64,000 nt of DNA from Polytrichum commune (GCA_950295325.1 OX485806.1:20646001-20710000); one strand, 5' to 3'. Positions 45,360 to 56,836 are shown, counted from the stretch's first letter. Numbers and translations are program-made. The notes: a model not told the origin generated them from the sequence alone.

Positions 45360-47869
45360 GTGTGTGAGAGAAATATTTGCCACTAAGTACACACTTAAAC
45401 AAAACATGTGATGTGATGCACAAAAACAACAACAAAAAGTCGTGTGTTACAATGAGAGTGGACGATGTTCCCTTAATATAGACACATTTCTAAATTCAGT
45501 AGTTAACACAATCTGGGAGGGCCTTTGTGATCACTTTGAGAGAATCTTCACTTTCACCTCCAATAACCTTTGCATCTCATATTCTGAAGCCTGAAATCTT
45601 GTCTTAGTGATTCGCAATTGCTAACCAAATAAGACAATCCTCAATCTGATCCAACAGAAAAAATTGTCTATGGAATTGGATGTGCCCGAAATAGGACCAC
45701 AGACGTAAAGTAGCCTAGAATCTACATAGTTACACAGGGGTGTTCAAGCATGTGTTGCAGCAACTCTCCCCCAACTTACATAGTTCCTCACAAGTTGGAA
45801 AAAATTCAAACTGGTGGGAACCAAGCCACGTTTCTGGTCCACTAGAAACTACTTGTGATACACTTCCCCCCATCAAAATGCCCCAGCTTTGGATCTATCA
45901 CATCTCAAAATTACCTCTTCACACAACACACTCCACAAGTATCTAGCTATACAGACAGAAACGACCTATGTATCTGTATCCACACAGGCACCCACTCAAC
46001 AACTGAGTTGCCTGAACTGGCCATTACCCTTTTAAGGCCAAGCTCCAGATGCATCTGGACAAGAGACAACCATGCACAATTTTAATCTCGGCAAGACTCT
46101 AAGAGTGGCTCCGTCCTCTACTTCAGTGCCCAATAAGGAGGTCAAGTACTTTACGACAATAATCTCTGCAAGTTGTGGTCTGTTTCATCTCAGCCGGTCC
46201 AAATTTAAAAGCCAAATCAGGAAGGCCCATTCCATGATGACAATCAGAGACACTATTTCCAACACAATCACTACATTGAAGGAAGGCAAAACCCCAAATC
46301 TTCAGAAGGTATTCCAAGCTACTTTCTTCTCATTGCTGTTTGCACTTCCTTCCGGCCTAATTTTGAAACAGAAACCCTAGAAGTGTAGCCAAGGATTAGG
46401 CTACAATCCAAACATTGGCAAAGGGTGTAAGCAGATCATCCAAGCCCTAAACTGTGTGCAACAAATAAATGGTCATGGATCGTAGTGCCAGGAAACCGCT
46501 CTGAATGCCGAGTGACAAGGTATCCTCTTATGCTCAATGTCAGACTTTCACAAACATGATATGGAAGAGATTGTACACATCTATATGTAAAAAGTGATGA
46601 GAGCCATCATCGGCTATAAAACAAGCAACCTCCAAAAGGTTCCCTTTCATCATCAACATCAATTGCTAGAGAAACCTTATCTGAAAAACAATACAGGGGA
46701 CTGCAATGACAACAAAGAGAACCTGTCTTGAGGATGGAAAGAGAAACCATTATAGAGATTGCAGAGAAAGAGTTCTCCACAATTCTATGGTTTTTTTTGG
46801 ACATCCGACCCATTTGTAAAGAGGCATGCACATCTAGATTTCATACCAAAATCACAAATTTCCTCTACTACTCACCAACCTGCATCTCCAAAGAATTATT
46901 GTCCTGAATCCAGAGTATATAAGAGTAGTAGTTGGCGTCACCAAAACCTACACCACTCTGACCAGAACATTAAGTTGTTGACACCAAAGTCAGTACAACC
47001 AGAGACATTAACTCAACATCTGCTCAAGAAAGTTCATTTACCCTCGCATGAGTGCAGATGTTGAGCTTCCCCTCCTACATCAAAGGCCTGTTCTATAGGT
47101 GATGATGAAAGGGGTGGGGTTGTCATTTATTGATGTGCGCACTCGGCTGGCGCTCTCACTTAGCACAATCAGAGAGCTTTCAAAAAAGCCTCCAGCAAAC
47201 AGTTCAACATCCTTGGCAGAAGAACTCTCATTGCTTGTACAAGCGTCCCTCATACAACATCGTCGCAATCACAGATCTCCTCTGGATCTTCTGCCCTTGC
47301 AAGAAATTGGGTGTGACATTTGCCAGGTCTCTGGAGAAGCACTCAGTTATCTTGTTACGTGATGAGACGAGAACCTTGTAGTGGACTAGGATTACAGCAT
47401 TCTCCAGGTATGCTGAAGGCTCTTCAAGTGCTCCCTCCAACCTACTGGAGGAGGAGCTTGTTAGAGCTTACTCCAACTTGACATCATCTTGATGATTCAG
47501 AAGATACAGATCTACACAGTGGCTAAACAAGAGAAGAATGTGACAGTAAATCCCACTGGGTCAGTGAGAGCCACTCAAATACAATTTCCAAATCATTACG
47601 AAGTCTATGATTCAATTTGACTCCTGAAAAGTGTTGTACATCCTTGATCTCCACTCTTTTCCTACGCTGTCAAATTTGTGTTCTAAAGCTAACCTTATAC
47701 CGTACATTAACCATGACTATCTCAGAACCTGCATTGCACAATGTGCGCACTAACTGCATGCCCTTTCAATCGAAGCTAATTGCATATATTCTGATAACTA
47801 CACATTAAACCTATTCTACGAGTATGATTGATTGTGTATTGGTTGTAGTAGCCATACCAGAATTACATA
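45360..47869. other. Downstream flank of the proximal CPR gene
   Basis: No separate gene is recognised. Overlapping frames of 60-100 codons occur on both strands and show no family motif. Two features match the flank of the second CPR in the same order: a repeat at about 45530-45700 (TTCGCAATTGCTAA, CAATCCTCAATCTGATC) and a 26-bp identical block at 47729-47754. This is the lower part of the segmental duplication. Confidence 0.5.
47729..47754 (-). other. 26-bp block shared by both CPR 3' flanks
   Basis: These 26 bases, including GCATTGCACAATGTGCGCAC, are identical to 54183-54208. They lie 116 bp beyond the stop codon here and 120 bp there, probably in the 3' UTR. The block contains GCAC-ATT-GTGC pairing potential and the palindrome GTGCGCAC. 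It may mark shared ancestry or a conserved mRNA element. Confidence 0.7.
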
Positions 47870-49906
47870 TTACCAAACATCTCGTTGGTACCGTCCATCC
47901 GTTTGTAGCTTCTTCACAATAGCTTCTGCTTTGCTGCTTTCAACACCCTCCTCTTGCATGACAATAGTGTGCAACATCCTGTGCACATCCCTCGCCATCC
48001 CCTTTGCGTCCCCACAGACATATAGATAGCCACCACTACTGATCAACTTCCAAAACTCACTTGCTTGTTCAAGCATCTTATCCTGCACATACTCTTTCTT
48101 AGGTCCTTCCCTTGAAAAAGCGACCACCATATCAGTGACTCCTTGCTCCACAAACTCGTTCAGTTCATCCTCGTAGATGAAGTCATGCTTTCGTGTGCGG
48201 CATCCAAAGTAAAGCTTGGCTGGGCCAAGCTCCACCCCCGACTTTTGGAGAGCAGACCTTTCCTGAAGGAAGCCTCGGAATGGCGCTAGCCCTGTGCCAG
48301 GCCCAACCATCACAACTGGGATAGTGGCATCCACTGGCAACCTGAAATTTGATTGCCGGACAAAAACCGGGGCCCAACTTTCACCAGGTTTAGCATTCTT
48401 CATCCATGTCGAACAGACTCCCTTGTGCACACGTCCTGTGGGGCTGGGACCATACACAAGTGCACATGTCACATGAATCCTTGTTGGGTAAAGCTTTGGT
48501 GAAGAGGAAATGGAGTAAAACCGTGGCTGCAGGCGAGGTGCCACAGCTGCAAAGAACACACCCAATGGCAATTTCACGGATGGGAAAGCTGCCATAACCT
48601 CCAGGAGGCTACGTTGGCTTGCCACCACCCACTGCGCATACTCGTCCTTGCCTGCAAGTGAGGCAAGGTGCTTCAACCTCTCCGCTTCCTCCGCTTCCGT
48701 GGCACAGGCAGCCAGGACACTCAACACAGCTTTTCGTGGAGAGTTCAGCAGATCTGCGTGTCGACGCAGAGCTGTCCCCAGAGTCAATGGGCCTGGGAAT
48801 GGGGGAGGAAGTGACCCACTCGCACCCGCCAAAAGCTCCCCCTGCTCTGCATCCACATGCAGAGAGAAGACAGTGTCCAGAGGCAAACCCAGGAGTCTGG
48901 CTGCCTCCTCCACATCCTCATCACAGTTTTGTACGTAAACTCCAATGTGATCCCCAGTTTCATATGAGACGCCTGTGTCCGTCATGTCGAACTCCAAATG
49001 CGTGCATGACCTGTCGGAAAGAGGAGTATGCAGCTCCCTCACTAACGCCACCTCCGACCTGCACGGATGACTCGCATCATACACAGCTTGCCCATTCTTT
49101 TTAGCGACGTAAGAATCCTCAAACAGCTTAGTACCATCCTCATGCACCACCACCCGATACTCAGCAACAGCAGCAGTGTAAGGAGTGGCAGAAGCTGGAG
49201 CGGCATCGCTATCCTTAAGCAGCACGTCGAGCTCAACCCACAACTTCTCCTTCCACGCAGAGAAGTCATCCTCAATGCACTGGTCATCATCCCCTAGCCC
49301 CACATCCACCAGCCGCTTAGCCCCCTGCTTCACAAGAGCCGAGTCAATCTTCTTCGCCACCTTATTGAAATGCTCGTACTGCCGATTCCCCAGCCCAAAC
49401 ACACCAAAGCTCAACCCACCCAACCCTAATTCCCTCTCCTCGCCATTCTCAATGAACCACTTATAAAACCTCGCGGCGTTATCCGTCGGCTCACCATCAC
49501 CATATGTCGCCACCATGAACAAAGCCAAGCTCTCCTTCTTCAGCTTCGCCTCGTACTGCTCATCATCCGCCCCATAGTCATCCAGATCCACCACCCTGAA
49601 CACGACCTTCGAACCCTCGTACCGAGACTTCGCCTCCTCCGCAATCGCCTTCGCAAAACCCTCGGCCGTCCCCGTCTGCGTGCCGAAAATCACCGTCACT
49701 TTCTTCACCGAATTGTCTTCCTCCTCAGTCTCCTCAACTTTCTCTTCCACCTTCTTCACCACCGCTGGCTGCTCCACAGCTCGTTTCGACCCTTGCTGTC
49801 GCCACAGCAGGAACCCCACGGTGAGAATCAACAACAAACACGCCCACACCTCAAATATGCTGTAGAAGGGCGGCAGGAATGACGCCATCGCCATAACGGT
49901 CGTCAT
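47870..49906 (-). CDS. NADPH-cytochrome P450 reductase, proximal copy (CPR1)
   Basis: ER-anchored diflavin enzyme that transfers electrons from NADPH through FAD and FMN to cytochromes P450. One uninterrupted frame encodes 678 residues. A hydrophobic anchor lies at about 18-35 ([18 protein letters not shown]), then an acidic linker. The FMN domain has FGTQTGTAE (about 74-82), [12 protein letters not shown] and [11 protein letters not shown]. The FAD domain has RFYSISSSP (about 462) and GVCSTWM. The NADPH site has [16 protein letters not shown] and [12 protein letters not shown]. The C-terminus is RDVW with the terminal Trp. All expected cofactor residues are present. The frame stays open 10 codons upstream to a TTG after an in-frame stop, but the first ATG is at 49906 and aligns with the start of the sister gene. 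The N-terminus before the anchor is shorter than in seed-plant CPRs, and there are no introns, although flowering-plant CPRs usually have many. Likely functional. Confidence 0.97.
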   Translation of the reverse strand: MTTVMAMASFLPPFYSIFEVWACLLLILTVGFLLWRQQGSKRAVEQPAVVKKVEEKVEETEEEDNSVKKVTVIFGTQTGTAEGFAKAIAEEAKSRYEGSKVVFRVVDLDDYGADDEQYEAKLKKESLALFMVATYGDGEPTDNAARFYKWFIENGEERELGLGGLSFGVFGLGNRQYEHFNKVAKKIDSALVKQGAKRLVDVGLGDDDQCIEDDFSAWKEKLWVELDVLLKDSDAAPASATPYTAAVAEYRVVVHEDGTKLFEDSYVAKKNGQAVYDASHPCRSEVALVRELHTPLSDRSCTHLEFDMTDTGVSYETGDHIGVYVQNCDEDVEEAARLLGLPLDTVFSLHVDAEQGELLAGASGSLPPPFPGPLTLGTALRRHADLLNSPRKAVLSVLAACATEAEEAERLKHLASLAGKDEYAQWVVASQRSLLEVMAAFPSVKLPLGVFFAAVAPRLQPRFYSISSSPKLYPTRIHVTCALVYGPSPTGRVHKGVCSTWMKNAKPGESWAPVFVRQSNFRLPVDATIPVVMVGPGTGLAPFRGFLQERSALQKSGVELGPAKLYFGCRTRKHDFIYEDELNEFVEQGVTDMVVAFSREGPKKEYVQDKMLEQASEFWKLISSGGYLYVCGDAKGMARDVHRMLHTIVMQEEGVESSKAEAIVKKLQTDGRYQRDVW

Positions 49907-50470
49907 CCCACCGATCTGAAGCTCCCCAATTCGCAAACCCTAACAACTAGGGTTTGGTTTGGAGCTCCCCTCCCTCCCTCCCTCCCCGAAACCTCTTCTC
50001 GCTCGCTCGTCTTCCTCTCCTTCGCTCCTCCTCGCACGGAGATCCCGTCGCCGGACCGATTGTATGTGGACCGACTATGTTTAGTCGGTTCTTGGAACCA
50101 ACTACGTTTAGCCAGGAAAGGGCAAATCGAGAGGCTTCAACGCCACCCAATTGTGCAAGCCCCGTTTTGCCTTGGCGACCAAGTGGGCGCTTCTCCACCA
50201 ACCAAGCCTCCTTCAATTCCGACATCAACTTCATGAGCCCTTTCCTGCCATCTCATTGCCTACGTGGCCACTCCTTTGTCTCAAAACCCCACCACATGGC
50301 TCCTTCAAGCCTCCTCACAAGTTTCGTGCACGTATTTCAACAAGGTATTTGGGGAGATTGGAGGGTGTTGGGAGGGAGGAGCTACTTAATTTGCTTGCTT
50401 GCTTCATGAATGCTTCCTTTCCGAGTTCGCAACGCAAGGAGGAGTGCAATCGTGCACACGTTTGTTGATA
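49907..50470 (-). promoter_or_regulatory. Putative 5' UTR/promoter region of CPR1
   Basis: On the coding strand a purine-rich run (four GGGA units) lies 60-90 bp upstream of the ATG. Closer in, at 49935-49955, AAACCCTA and TAGGGTTT form an 8-bp inverted repeat with a 5-base loop; AAACCCTA is the plant telo-box core. The region is more GC-rich than its surroundings. No convincing TATA box or start site was located. Overlapping frames are not credible genes. Confidence 0.4.
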
Positions 50471-52019
50471 GTACTAGTAATTCTTGGCCCGCACCCAAAA
50501 GGTTTGGTTAGCTAGCTTGGTTGGTTATGATGCCATTTGACCTTTGAGTTTGTCGGTGTGATTAGACACTTAGGAAGAATACGTATCATGCAAGTCTAAA
50601 TCGACGAGCATCTGCATGTTACTTCTCCTTCCTAGAATTTGGTGTGTTACTTGGAGCCGTTTAAAGCATGTGTGCCTTATGTGGCTACTTTGTCGCATGC
50701 AGCTAGTTACTTTGGGGTATGAATTGGACTTTAAGCACGACAAATCAACCAAATATACATGTACATATCGTAAGTGATGAAGCCATTATGGACATGCTAG
50801 TTGCACAACCTCAGGAGCAATCGTTCCGTCTTCATTCATGGGACTTGATGTGAGTAGTTGAATGTGAGGAACCACTTTGTGATAATTTCAATTGAGAAAA
50901 GAAGTGGAGTTTTGATTTGGAACCACTTTGGGACCACTTCCACATACCTTAGAGCATTCCAAATACAAGACGTGCTTGTTTGAACGTGACATACTATTAT
51001 TTTACACACCTTCTAACACCCCAGTAGGCACACACATTAATGTCATTCTAATGCACCAACTTGAGTGATAAGTGGAGTAGGAAGTGACCACAATAAGCAT
51101 GTGTACCTTATGCCCACTTATGAAGTGTATAGAGAACCCCTTCCACATGTTTATTTGATCACTATCATTGTGTAGAAGAACTTCCAAGTTGAGCATTCAC
51201 ACGATTTAGAGTGCTTAAAGGGTGCCTTGAAAGATATTACATGAGAAGTCTACGTATGGTAGTTCAAGTGGTCGAATCACAAGCTAAAGTACTACTACGT
51301 CATGAAAAGCTTACGTTGTGTGATACTCGTGCTTACCTACTTACCTTTGCACACTCCTATCTAGCTTTTTACATCTAGGTGCCCAACAAGGTTATCCATA
51401 TTAGGTCATGTGGCAAGTGGAGGATAGTTGGTAAGTTACTTCGAGTTGGCATGATGGGAGTGCCACCATATTATGTTCACATGAAGTTCATGTATACGCT
51501 AGTTTTTTTTTCTTTCAAAAGTGGTTAGGTTGACCCATTACCTAAAGTAGGCAAGCCGATTGCACCTACCTAGCACAACACACTAAACAAGTGGTTTGTT
51601 GGTTTGGTGTGTCCGTTACATAACTTATGCATTCTTCTTGGTTGTTGTTCAACCTCGAGTATGTTCTAAATGTGGACCTCTCACAAACATCAAGTGTGAA
51701 TGGTAGATAAGTTTAATGTAGTAAGCGTAGATGGCAAGAAACCATCAAACTTTGAGCACATATGCTTAAAAGTAAGTTGGACTTCTTATGAGGAAGGTTG
51801 CGAGGAAGGTCAAGTGGTAGTTTTCAAAAACAAACAGTGATCTAGGTATAAGTCTTTAGGCTTCTGATTTCAACTTCCTTTGTCCAGTCTAGACTATGAC
51901 AAAATGTCCAACCTAGGCCATTCAGATCTTTGATTTTAAGGCAAACACCAAGGTGCAATTATGACTTTGGGTCAACTCTCCAAAATTACATAAGGTGTTT
52001 ACGTTGGCCTTATCTAATC
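50471..52019. other. Intergenic stretch between the CPR genes
   Basis: No recognisable gene, no element with clear ends. AT-rich with scattered short frames. Confidence 0.4.
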
Positions 52020-52410
52020 ACTCTTCTAAATTGGACACCTATATTTAAGGAAATAGTATTTGGCAAGGTTTGTGATCAAGGACCCTAGAAAGTCATGCGT
52101 TGCAATAAAATTGGACTATATGCTTTAAATATAATTTCAATCATTAGGCATGTGTTTGCCTTAGAATTCCAAGGCAAACCACTAATTCCAACACAAAGTA
52201 TCATGTTACATAATCGAGAGGGTCTATGTAACTATTTAAATAAAAAGAAAATCTTCACTTTGACATTCTATAACGTCTACATATCAACTTCGATTCTAAA
52301 ACTTGAAATGACAAGCTGCGCGATTTGCAATTGCTAAGCAGATTGAGACGATTCTCAATCCAATCTAACGGTCATAATTGTATGTGAAGTTGGAAGTGCC
52401 CAGAACAGAG
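52020..52410. repeat. Dispersed repeats including reverse GACCGTTAGAT copy
   Basis: The left part has GGACACCTATATTTAAGG then TTGGACTATATGCTTTAAA, related to the blocks at 26.8 and 57.5 kb. From about 52230, ATTTGCAATTGCTAAGCAGA and TCCAATCTAACGGTC match 45.53-45.70 kb in the same orientation and 11.70 kb in reverse. Its position about 2 kb beyond the CPR2 stop mirrors the related repeat beyond CPR1. Confidence 0.5.
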
Positions 52411-53628
52411 CCACATACCTTAGGTACTCTACGCAGGATCCAATAAGTTTCTCGTAGTTTACCAACACTGCAATAAATGAGCATTTCAGCCTCAATGGCT
52501 CTCTTTTACGTTCCACCTACTCGTACAGAGTGAAGTCTGACCAATTCTGTTGAACTATATCTACTGACACGTTGCCTATACCGTTACATTGTCAAGTGGT
52601 GCCTTTCAAATCAATAATGTATTGCAAAATTTGGTTTGCATGTCTAATTTGGAGTTGACATACAACAGATAGTTGTGGAAGTTATATTTCAACACCAACT
52701 TATAAATCCTAGTCTTATTAGTCTTGCGCAAGTAAACAAAATATGCAAATTTACCACAATTGTAGTAGATTTGCAAATTTTTTTGTAACGCAAGACAATT
52801 GCCCAAGACTCATATGCTTGTAGTGTTTTGAGACCATATCCACACAGTTAAAAATAGCTACTCTAGTGGTAGAATAGTAAGTTTTACAAACAGACATTTT
52901 ATTCACTCCGGCCCCCCACTAGAGGCCAGAGTTTTTCTTCTTCTGATCTCCAATTTCCCTCATATAGTAGATTTCATAACAACTCAAAAAATTAGCCTAC
53001 CTTTTTCATTACAGACTGCTGATTATATAACACTAAATCATGTGCTTAGGTGAGAGGATACTTGGATACAACGTTCTATGGGTAAGAAAGTTAAGTGAGA
53101 ACCCATAGAATAAGAAAACAACGAAAAGAAAACATGATAGAACCTCCATTGAGAAAAAATGGATTGCAATTGCACATCATCGAGCACCAAAGCAGCACCT
53201 AGTCTAGTGAAGTCACACATTGACAGAACCAAAATTGACGTACTCCAGAGGCAAATTACTCAACAGATACCTTTATAGAGAGGATTTGGTGTGAAGATTT
53301 ACAAAGGAGATAGTTATGATCTGTTCGAGTCCCACCTAGAAATCTGTTCAGAAGAAGAAATCATAGCGCAGGTTTTTGTCCAAAGCACAAACAAACACCT
53401 CTGCAATTAGGTATCTTCTATCTTCTTCACATGCTGGGAAGCAGGGATTTGCTAATTACCTCTGCATAACCTGCTCCATATTGATCAGCAAAATTTCATG
53501 TCATCGCCCAAAGAAGCCTTCAGGCAGATCGAATTGATTTCGGTGTAGCCTATTTCGGCCCCTGCCCCTTAAAAATGCATCATCGATCATCGGCTGATGT
53601 CCCCTTCAAAGCCGGAACCCTAAATACA
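52411..53628. other. Intergenic stretch with a SINE-tail relic
   Basis: At about 52885-52935, ACAAACAGACATTTTATTCAC followed by a GGCC...GGCC hairpin and AGAGTTT resembles the 3' end of the SINE at 36955-37319 (ACAAACACTTTATTCAC, GGCCCC..GGACCGGAGTTT). It is probably a truncated or diverged second copy. Nothing else is recognised. Confidence 0.4.
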
Positions 53629-53916
53629 TCATAGCTTATAATCCATGAGATATGTGAGCTTTGCATCCGTCCTGCTGCAAATGACGAACTCCTCATCAGC
53701 AGTATTTACAAGCATCCCTGTTATAATATCGGAGCAGTAGTTCCACATCCCTTTCTCAATTTCACCCTCGAACCAACCATCTCCGGAGAAGATCATCACA
53801 TCATGTTGAGAGCAAGAGATTTGGAGGAGCCAGGAAAATCTCCTGAGGACGGTCTCCCTGACTATGTAGGTCATCAGGGTCATGGTATTCTGCAATCGTG
53901 CTGAAGAGCTCTTCAC
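53629..53916 (-). other. Unidentified open frame in the CPR2 3' flank
   Basis: A 95-codon frame with protein-like composition (SWLLQISCSQHDVMIFSGDG, ITGMLVNTADEEFVI) but no family I recognise. It opens with GTG; internal ATGs exist. The equivalent flank of CPR1 (about 47.2-47.45 kb, minus) is weakly alignable but has no matching frame. It may be a relic of an exon carried along with the duplication, or chance. Confidence 0.2.
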
Positions 53917-54182
53917 AGGATGTCAAATCGATGATTAATTACATCTTGAACTTAGGATTGCGACAGGCTTTGTGAAAATTGGAGGACAGCGGCTCTTAAC
54001 TTGAGAAGGTTGAACAATGCACTCGTGCCAATGACATTCAAGAGTCAACTCCTTTGGACTCCTGAGCATTAATCTACAGCCCTGATATTGATCCCTACTC
54101 TCTCTCTTTGCGGACACAATTTAAAATTTCTCAGCTACGGTCTGGTCTCTACCCTTGCATCTGATGTCACGTAATTCAGCAA

Positions 54183-54208
54183 CTGCATTGCACAATGTGC
54201 GCACTAAC
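54183..54208 (-). other. 26-bp block shared by both CPR 3' flanks (second copy)
   Basis: Identical to 47729-47754 and 120 bp past the CPR2 stop. A little closer to the stop, ATTGAACCTAGTTGATGAGTAT resembles ATTAAACCTATTCTACGAGTAT in the CPR1 flank, so the similarity is not limited to the block. Confidence 0.7.
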
Positions 54209-54327
54209 AGTTGCTGCATATTTGAATTGAACCTAGTTGATGAGTATAGCTATGTGCTTGCTTTTAACTAATTCTTGCTAACTTTCCGAAATGTGTATGT
54301 ACTTAAGCGCAACATCACTTGCCGAAT

Positions 54328-56364
54328 TTACCACACATCACGCTGGTATCGGCCATCCATTTGCAATTTCTTGACGATGCCTTCGGCTTTGCTGCTGTCG
54401 ACGCCCTCCTCTTGCATGATGATGGTGTGCAACATCCTGTGCACATCTTTAGCCATGCCCTTTGCATCTCCGCACACATACAGATACCCTCCGCTGCTCA
54501 CTAACTTCCAAAGGTCACTGGCTTGTTCCTTCATCTTGTCTTGGACGTACTCCTTCTTGGCGCCTTCCCTAGAGAATGCCACAACAAGGTCGGCAACTCC
54601 ATTCTCCACGTACTCTTTGAGCTCCTCTTCATAGATGAAATCCTGCTTGCTTGTGCGGCATCCAAAGTAAAGCTTTGCGGTGCCGAGCTCCACCCCTGAC
54701 TTCTGGAGAGCAGACCTTTCCTGAAGGAAACCCCGGAATGGGGCCAACCCTGTGCCAGGCCCAACCATCACAACTGGGAGAGAAGGATCAACCGGTAACC
54801 TGAAGTTGGATTGGCGCACAAAAATTGGCGCCCAGCTCTCACCCGGCTGTGCATTTTTCATCCATGTCGAACAGACTCCCTTGTGCACACGTCCTGTGGG
54901 GCTGGTACCATACACAAGTGCGCATGTCACATGGATCTTGGTTGGGAACAGCTTCGGTGATGAGGAAATGGAGTAAAACCTTGGCTGCAGACGAGGTGCC
55001 ACAGCTGCGAAGAACACTCCCAATGGCAATTTCACAGATGGAAACGCTGCCATAACCTCCAGCAGGCTACGTTGGCTTGCCACCACCCACTGCGCATACT
55101 CATCTTTCCCTGCAAGTGAGGCAAGGTGCTTCAGCCTCTCCGCATCCTCAGACTCCGAAGCGTAAGCAGCCAACACAGTCAAAACTGCTTTTCGTGGAGA
55201 GTTTAGCAAATCGGTGTACCGACGCAGAGCTGTCTCCAAGGTCAATGGGCCTGGGAACGGGGGAGGAAGTGAGCCACTCGCGCCTCTCAAAAGCTCACCT
55301 TCCTGTGCATCCACATGTAAAGAGAAGATAGTCTCGAGAGGGTACCCCAAAAGATTGGCCGCTTCTTGCACATCTTCATCACTGTTCTGCACATAAACCC
55401 CCACATGGTCACCGGTTTCATATGACAACCCCGTGTCGGCGATGTCAAACTCCAAATGTGTGCATGACCTATCGGAGAGAGGAGTGTGAAGCTCCTTCAC
55501 CACCGCCACCTCCGACCTGCACGGGTGACTCGCATCATACACAGCTTGCCCATTCTTCTTCGCTGAGTAAGAATCCTCAAACACCTTTGTGCCCTCTTCA
55601 TAGGTCACCAAACGATACTCGGCAACAGCAGCGGTGTATGGAGTGGAAGGAGTGGGAGGTGCATCCCCGGTGCTTAGCAAACCATCAAGCTCACCCCACA
55701 GTTTCTCCTTCCATGCAGTGAAGTCATCTTCAATACACTGGTCATCATCGCCTAACCCAACCTCCACCATCCGGTTCCCACCATGCTTCTTCAGTGCCTC
55801 ATCAATCTGCTTGGCCACCTTGTTGAAATGCTCATACTGCCTGTTTCCAAGTCCAAACACTCCATATGTCAGATTACTTAACCCGAGATTCTTCTCCTCG
55901 CAAGCCTCGATGAACCACTTGTAAAACCGCGCTGCGTTGTCGGTTGGCTCTCCATCACCGTATGTTGCCACCATGAACAAGGCTATCCCTTCCTTCTTCA
56001 ATTTGGCCTCGTACTGGTCGTCGTCCGCTCCGTAATCCTCCAGATCCACCACCTTGAATATTACGGATGCGTCGTAGCGTGATTTGGCTTCCTCGGCGAT
56101 GGCTTTTGCGAATCCCTCCGCTGTTCCGGTCTGCGTGCCGAAGAACACTGTGACACGCTTCACTGAAGTGTCCTCCAGAACTTCCTCCTCTTCATCCTCA
56201 ACCACCACCATCTTCCTTATTAAGGAGGTTTTCTCCTCCACTTTCCTGGAGCCTTGCTGCCGCCATAGCAGAAACCCGACTGTGAGTATGAGCAGCAGAC
56301 ATGCCCATACCTCGAATACACTGTAAAACGGTGGCATGAACGAAAGCATCGTCATCGTCGCCAT
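54328..56364 (-). CDS. NADPH-cytochrome P450 reductase, distal copy (CPR2)
   Basis: Tandem paralogue of the gene at 47.87-49.91 kb, same strand, 4.4 kb upstream of it, also one uninterrupted frame of 678 residues from an ATG at 56364. Anchor at about 17-34, followed by the acidic linker [16 protein letters not shown]-binding FGTQTGTAE (75-83), [12 protein letters not shown] (133-144) and [12 protein letters not shown] (170-181). FAD-binding RFYSISSSP (462-470) and GVCSTWM (496-502). NADPH-binding [12 protein letters not shown] (535-546), FGCR (567-570) and [12 protein letters not shown] (631-642). The electron-transfer residues Ser465, Cys631, Asp676 and terminal Trp678 are in place. The two proteins are most alike in the FAD/NADPH half, including 65 identical residues at 408-472, and differ most in the linker after the anchor. 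Nothing indicates a pseudogene. The role should be P450 reduction at the ER; whether the copies are specialised cannot be read from sequence. Confidence 0.97.
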   Translation of the reverse strand: MATMTMLSFMPPFYSVFEVWACLLLILTVGFLLWRQQGSRKVEEKTSLIRKMVVVEDEEEEVLEDTSVKRVTVFFGTQTGTAEGFAKAIAEEAKSRYDASVIFKVVDLEDYGADDDQYEAKLKKEGIALFMVATYGDGEPTDNAARFYKWFIEACEEKNLGLSNLTYGVFGLGNRQYEHFNKVAKQIDEALKKHGGNRMVEVGLGDDDQCIEDDFTAWKEKLWGELDGLLSTGDAPPTPSTPYTAAVAEYRLVTYEEGTKVFEDSYSAKKNGQAVYDASHPCRSEVAVVKELHTPLSDRSCTHLEFDIADTGLSYETGDHVGVYVQNSDEDVQEAANLLGYPLETIFSLHVDAQEGELLRGASGSLPPPFPGPLTLETALRRYTDLLNSPRKAVLTVLAAYASESEDAERLKHLASLAGKDEYAQWVVASQRSLLEVMAAFPSVKLPLGVFFAAVAPRLQPRFYSISSSPKLFPTKIHVTCALVYGTSPTGRVHKGVCSTWMKNAQPGESWAPIFVRQSNFRLPVDPSLPVVMVGPGTGLAPFRGFLQERSALQKSGVELGTAKLYFGCRTSKQDFIYEEELKEYVENGVADLVVAFSREGAKKEYVQDKMKEQASDLWKLVSSGGYLYVCGDAKGMAKDVHRMLHTIIMQEEGVDSSKAEGIVKKLQMDGRYQRDVW

Positions 56365-56484
56365 GATTCAATCCCAGCTTGCTTTTTGCGCCCAAACCAA
56401 TTTCCAAACTACCAATTCACCAAATTCACCAGAATGCGCAGAAAATCTAAGCCACAAGATATAATCCACACCCCCAAGTACTCT

Positions 56485-56487
56485 CTA

Positions 56488-56518
<31 letters not shown>
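56485..56518. repeat. (TCTG)n(TCTA)n microsatellite
   Basis: Tetranucleotide repeats about 120-155 bp upstream of the CPR2 ATG. Confidence 0.9.
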
Positions 56519-56836
56519 TTTCCAATTCCAATTCAATGCCGATCCAATTCAAGCCACATAAAGCAGGAGGCTCTCGTCCTGCGATCTTCTTCGCAGCGCC
56601 AAAAGAAACGGAAGGCAGATCAACTTCGAGAAAAGTTCGAGAAAGTTCTGCTGCTGCTGCACTTAACCGTGTGGGGTGGTACTACTACTACAACGTACAC
56701 TTGAATGCAGTCCTCGCTAATGATTCGAGTGCACTGGGATGTCATATATGATTGTGCTCCTCTTTCCTTTGATATCTCTCTCACGGGGGCATTTGAAGAT
56801 GATGATATGCCTCGGTACGTAGCTGGGGAGTCGGGA

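Noticed and set aside
46072-47381. Overlapping frames of 60-100 codons below CPR1
   Set aside because: They lie on both strands, are mutually overlapping, lack known motifs and are not conserved in the CPR2 flank.
48183-49865. Many open frames on the plus strand and other minus frames inside CPR1
   Set aside because: They are shadows of a GC-rich coding region; the same applies within 54328-56364.
49907-49936. Ten-residue N-terminal extension of CPR1
   Set aside because: It starts at TTG, has no match in the sister protein, and the first ATG follows at 49906.
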